Shown here piece by piece: positions 6,942 to 9,237 of a DNA stretch of 9,237 nucleotides. How positions within the stretch are numbered: the first letter of the stretch is position 1; each line of letters starts with the position of its first letter. A program made the position numbers and the translations under genes. Source of the stretch: VGWB01 sp964614245 (GTDB lineage: Bacteria; Bacteroidota; Ignavibacteria; UBA10030); assembly GCA_964614245.1 (NCBI GenBank), contig CAZTKU010000120.1:1-9237 (forward strand), given 5' to 3'. The notes under the pieces were generated by a model. That model was given only the letters and a program-made list of their open reading frames with translations. It did not search any database and was not told where the DNA came from.

Positions 6942-7940
6942 TCATGCCATTTCAAGGATTCTCCCGAATACAATCTCGAATCGAAAGCTCTTGGCCGTCC
7001 TCTTGGAATCGATATAGTTCGCGACCTTTTCCAGACGATCCGGAATCGACATGATTTTTTCCTGGGCCTTGCGCCCAAGTTCATTGAGGCAGGTGAGCGT
7101 TTCGATTTTCCACGACTCGAGAAGCTGTTCAATAATCCTCTTGTAGTCGCGTGGACCGTAGATCCCTGATCGGCGGACGACGTCAGCGTAGTCATTGAAA
7201 TTGGCAATCGAGATGCCCGGCATGTCGATGCTTGGCATGATCGAGGCAGCCGATGCAAGAGCCTCGTTCGGATCCCTCTCAATGATTTCCTTGAACACAT
7301 TCATATAGAATGCATAATGTCGGGCCTCATCCTGAGACACTTTTCGTGTGATCGAATCAAGCAGAGGTTCCTGAGCCGCCAAGACACTCCCAGTATTGAG
7401 ATGCGAGATCTGTGTAGCTTTCTCCTGACATGTTGTATAGACAAAGATCTTGTAGGGATCGCCGCCCCAGTCCGGATTGAAACCGGAGCGGAGATACTCA
7501 AACTGCAGTTTCTCCAGCACCCGGAAGTTCAATAACCGGGAATCCCGGATATAGTCACGCAGGATGTTTCCATGACGATCCTCTTCGGCAGTCCAGAGAT
7601 TGTTCCATTGACTCCAATACGTCCGGCTGCCAAGATTCTCGGCAACGAGTCTGTGAAAGTGAGGCAAGCCTTCTTCTGTAAGAACGTTGAGTGCGAGAGC
7701 AACACGCGCACTATCCGGAATGCCGCGCGCACGGTCTCGGAGTTTCTCCACCTCCTTTTCGTTGACAACGCCCTCGTCGACTGAAAGGATTTCGGAGGAA
7801 AACCACAACTCTCGTTTCGATTCATGTTTCTCGATGAACGCTTTGACAACCTGCTCAAGATCAGCAAGCACTTCGGTCTTGGAAGTCAACGATCTTCCTT
7901 CACCTTCTGAATCCTGCTTACTCCGCGCTGCTTTCCCCAT
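6942..7940 (-). CDS. Soluble acyl-[acyl-carrier-protein] desaturase (plant stearoyl-ACP type)
   Basis: This 332-residue cytoplasmic di-iron enzyme introduces a double bond into a fatty acyl chain carried on ACP, using oxygen and reduced ferredoxin. All ligands of the di-iron site seen in the castor enzyme are present: TEEGLP (88-93, first-helix Glu), EEDRH (119-123, Glu120 and His123), QEKAT (172-176, Glu173, with the conserved Thr176), and DEARH (204-208, Glu205 and His208). The segments QWNNLWTAEEDRH, SRTYWSQW and ISHLNTG follow the plant protein closely, and the C-terminal GIYGPRDYKRII and LGRKAQEKI blocks also align. The ATG at 7940 has AAGGG six bases upstream. The enzyme is unrelated in function to the carbohydrate genes downstream and appears to be transcribed alone from its own promoter. 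Regiospecificity cannot be predicted from what is visible. An electron donor gene is not in the window. Confidence 0.93.
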   Translation of the reverse strand: MGKAARSKQDSEGEGRSLTSKTEVLADLEQVVKAFIEKHESKRELWFSSEILSVDEGVVNEKEVEKLRDRARGIPDSARVALALNVLTEEGLPHFHRLVAENLGSRTYWSQWNNLWTAEEDRHGNILRDYIRDSRLLNFRVLEKLQFEYLRSGFNPDWGGDPYKIFVYTTCQEKATQISHLNTGSVLAAQEPLLDSITRKVSQDEARHYAFYMNVFKEIIERDPNEALASAASIMPSIDMPGISIANFNDYADVVRRSGIYGPRDYKRIIEQLLESWKIETLTCLNELGRKAQEKIMSIPDRLEKVANYIDSKRTAKSFRFEIVFGRILEMA

Positions 7941-7990
7941 TATGAGCCCTTTTTGCGTTGGACGACGATTGTTCTCACTTTTGACAATGC

Positions 7991-8003
7991 ATATGGTACA
8001 TAT
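7991..8003. repeat. 13-bp palindrome ATATG-GTA-CATAT over the desaturase -10 box
   Basis: ATATG and CATAT form a perfect inverted repeat around GTA. It covers the proposed -10 element of the desaturase promoter, where a bound repressor would block polymerase. Lipid-desaturase genes are often controlled by TetR- or GntR-type repressors, so an operator is plausible, but no regulator gene is in the window and the arms are short. Confidence 0.35.
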
Positions 8004-8021
8004 TTAAGCGGCAAATATCAA
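7993..8021 (-). promoter_or_regulatory. Promoter candidate for the acyl-ACP desaturase gene
   Basis: On the minus strand TTGATA (8021-8016) and TACCAT (7998-7993) are 17 bases apart. They match 5 of 6 and 4 of 6 positions of the sigma-70 consensus, in a locally AT-rich patch. A start about seven bases downstream would leave a leader of about 45 bases before the ATG at 7940. The position supports independent transcription of the desaturase. Confidence 0.45.
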
Positions 8022-8326
8022 CAAATTAGGAGCGTTTCTTGTTGTTCTTAGTGCTGGAGGGTCTTCAGGCCATCCTGCGGTTGCGGTGCGTGATTATCCT
8101 GCCCGCCCCGAGTTGATCCTCGCTCCTCTCCGTCCGCACCTTGTCGCCGGTTGCGGGGATTTCCACTCAGGCCCTTTTCGCCTGTTGTGTTCGGAAGTCA
8201 AGGTCGACGAGAGTGCCAGGAGGCCAGCTCGCTCACGCGATGACAAGGCGCGAGCGCCCCCCTGGGACTGCGTCTTTCGGGCGGGTCGTTCAGGCGGGCG
8301 GGTGAAAGAAAAGTGCAGAAGCAGAG

Positions 8327-9217
8327 CTAATGGCTGCTGTCATAGTTCTTGATCTTCTCCCGTATCATCGGCTCGGCGTCATGGAACATTTCCTGGATGA
8401 ACTCGTCGTGAAAGTTGAATGTCCGATCCTCAAAGCTCATGGTTTCGACACGATCGAAGAGCAGCCGCCGGGCGCTGTCAATGTCCTTCCCGTAGATGTG
8501 ATATGAATCGGCGTGCCAGTTCATTCTTCCGAGCTCAACCCTCTTGTCGGTCCTCTTTGCGACGCCGGCAGCAATAATCTCCTTATTGAACTGGATGAAG
8601 CCGAACATGTTCATAAAGCTCGCTCCCCACGCATCATTGCTTCTGAATCGCACATTGCAGTTCAGCCACCAGACGCCTTGTTCATCTTCGAGGATTCTGT
8701 ACCAGAGAGACTGTAAGCACGGGGGATCGTAGCAACTGATATCAAGGTTTGGCATCCACGTGATCATCTGAGCCTGACGCGTGAACGGCTGTTTTGCCAG
8801 CTTCTCGATGACGACGTCGATCTGATTCACCGAAAAAAAGCCAGCCTGCTGTGGTTTCCCTCCGACAAGCTCGCGCCACGCACCGTACGCTGCAAGTCTA
8901 CCATGATACGTGTACTCCCAACGGGTATCGTTTGGATCGTTGATGTTCTTGACCCAATGGTCCTTCGCACCCATGAGCTCCATCGTGTACTCCTTGAGAT
9001 CCTCTATCCCGCCCGGAAAGGCTTTGTGAATCATGGGATCAGCAAGAGGCTCCAGGATCGTGATGTTCACTGTCGCGTCGATGCTGGGTGGGTCATCCGG
9101 TTTATCGTACTGAGTCTTGAATCGGACGCCATTCTTGTGAAGTTCCACGAGTGCCTTTTCGTATGCTTGCGCGAGAGTTCTTTCGGAGACCGTGAGAACC
9201 GGAATGTTGCGTTGCAT
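8327..9217 (-). CDS. Divergent thymidylate synthase-family protein
   Basis: This 296-residue protein has the core of thymidylate synthase, which methylates dUMP to dTMP using methylene-tetrahydrofolate. Aligned by eye with the E. coli enzyme, it keeps TRQ (146-148, phosphate Arg), DPPC (164-167, catalytic Cys167), FRSND (191-195, Arg-Ser phosphate grip and Asp), Asn203 in SFMNMFGF (the residue that selects uracil over cytosine) and SYHIY (238-242, sugar-binding His and Tyr). Several flanking positions differ: the usual LGLPFN reads GASFMN, and the C-terminus ends NYDSSH with no PVAI-like tail that closes over folate. The first 100 residues are also unlike classical ThyA. GAGGAG lies seven bases before the ATG at 9217; an overlapping ATG at 9221 is out of frame. 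A pyrimidine nucleotide methylase or hydroxymethylase is the safe call; a normal thymidylate role is likely but unproved. Confidence 0.75.
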   Translation of the reverse strand: MQRNIPVLTVSERTLAQAYEKALVELHKNGVRFKTQYDKPDDPPSIDATVNITILEPLADPMIHKAFPGGIEDLKEYTMELMGAKDHWVKNINDPNDTRWEYTYHGRLAAYGAWRELVGGKPQQAGFFSVNQIDVVIEKLAKQPFTRQAQMITWMPNLDISCYDPPCLQSLWYRILEDEQGVWWLNCNVRFRSNDAWGASFMNMFGFIQFNKEIIAAGVAKRTDKRVELGRMNWHADSYHIYGKDIDSARRLLFDRVETMSFEDRTFNFHDEFIQEMFHDAEPMIREKIKNYDSSH

Positions 9218-9237
9218 GCATGTTCTCCTCGAGGGGG

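Larger units (their letters stand above)
7941..8326. other. Gene-free stretch between the TS-like and desaturase genes
   Basis: These 386 bases hold no convincing gene; an 88-codon plus-strand reading from 8086 is Arg/Pro-rich and unlike any family. The part next to the desaturase (7941-8030) is AT-richer and contains its promoter candidate. The remainder is GC-rich and contains small inverted repeats: CAGGC/GCCTG (8168-8172 and 8180-8184) and GGCG/CGCC (8247-8250 and 8255-8258), plus two copies of CGGTTGCGG (8078 and 8148). The GGCG/CGCC hairpin could end the TS-like transcript, but it lacks a real T-tract. Confidence 0.5.

Noticed and set aside
8247..8258. GGCG-CGAG-CGCC as a terminator of the TS-like gene
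   Set aside because: The stem is only four pairs and is followed by TTGTC rather than a T-tract.
8086..8352. An 88-codon plus-strand reading in the gap before the TS-like gene
   Set aside because: Arg/Pro-rich composition typical of a chance frame in GC-rich DNA. It runs into the 3' end of the opposing gene and has no recognisable motif.
1..9237. CRISPR array, insertion sequence, tRNA or defence island
   Set aside because: No regularly spaced repeats, transposase-like protein, cloverleaf sequence or defence-family domain was found on either strand.

Overview
All six protein-coding genes in this window lie on the minus strand, so transcription runs from right to left. The DNA is fairly GC-rich, and most genes have readable Shine-Dalgarno sites. 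The content suggests a free-living heterotrophic bacterium with a Gram-negative-type carbohydrate lifestyle. Both secreted enzymes would leave glutamine as the first mature residue after signal-peptide cleavage, a habit known from Bacteroidota and their relatives. The clear ribosome-binding sites, however, are less typical of classical Bacteroidota. A deeper FCB-group lineage such as Ignavibacteriota, or an acidobacterium, is a guess rather than a call.

From right to left: (1) 9217-8327 encodes a divergent thymidylate synthase-fold enzyme. It keeps the catalytic Cys, the phosphate-binding Arg-Ser and the pyrimidine-reading Asn, but lacks the usual C-terminal folate-closing tail. (2) After 386 bases without a gene comes 7940-6942, a soluble di-iron acyl-ACP desaturase of the plant stearoyl-ACP type with every iron ligand present. 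It has its own likely promoter, and a 13-bp palindrome overlaps the -10 box. (3) After 406 bases without a gene comes a carbohydrate locus: a sodium:solute symporter (6535-4709), an MFS metabolite symporter (4658-3393), a secreted GH76-type alpha-1,6-mannanase (3301-2072) and a secreted GH106-type alpha-L-rhamnosidase (1683 to the left edge, incomplete).

The first three carbohydrate genes are closely spaced and probably form one transcript. The rhamnosidase-like gene sits behind a possible terminator and has its own promoter candidate. The simplest reading is that the two exported hydrolases cut a mannose- and rhamnose-containing polysaccharide and that the symporters import the products. There is no SusC/SusD pair and no regulator in the window.

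The most interesting structure is in the 91-base leader of the GH76 gene. One segment, UCCUCACC, can pair either with the ribosome-binding site or with an upstream GGUGAGGA. The two helices exclude each other, which is the layout of a translational RNA switch. No CRISPR array, insertion sequence, tRNA, rRNA, prophage or recognisable defence system was seen.
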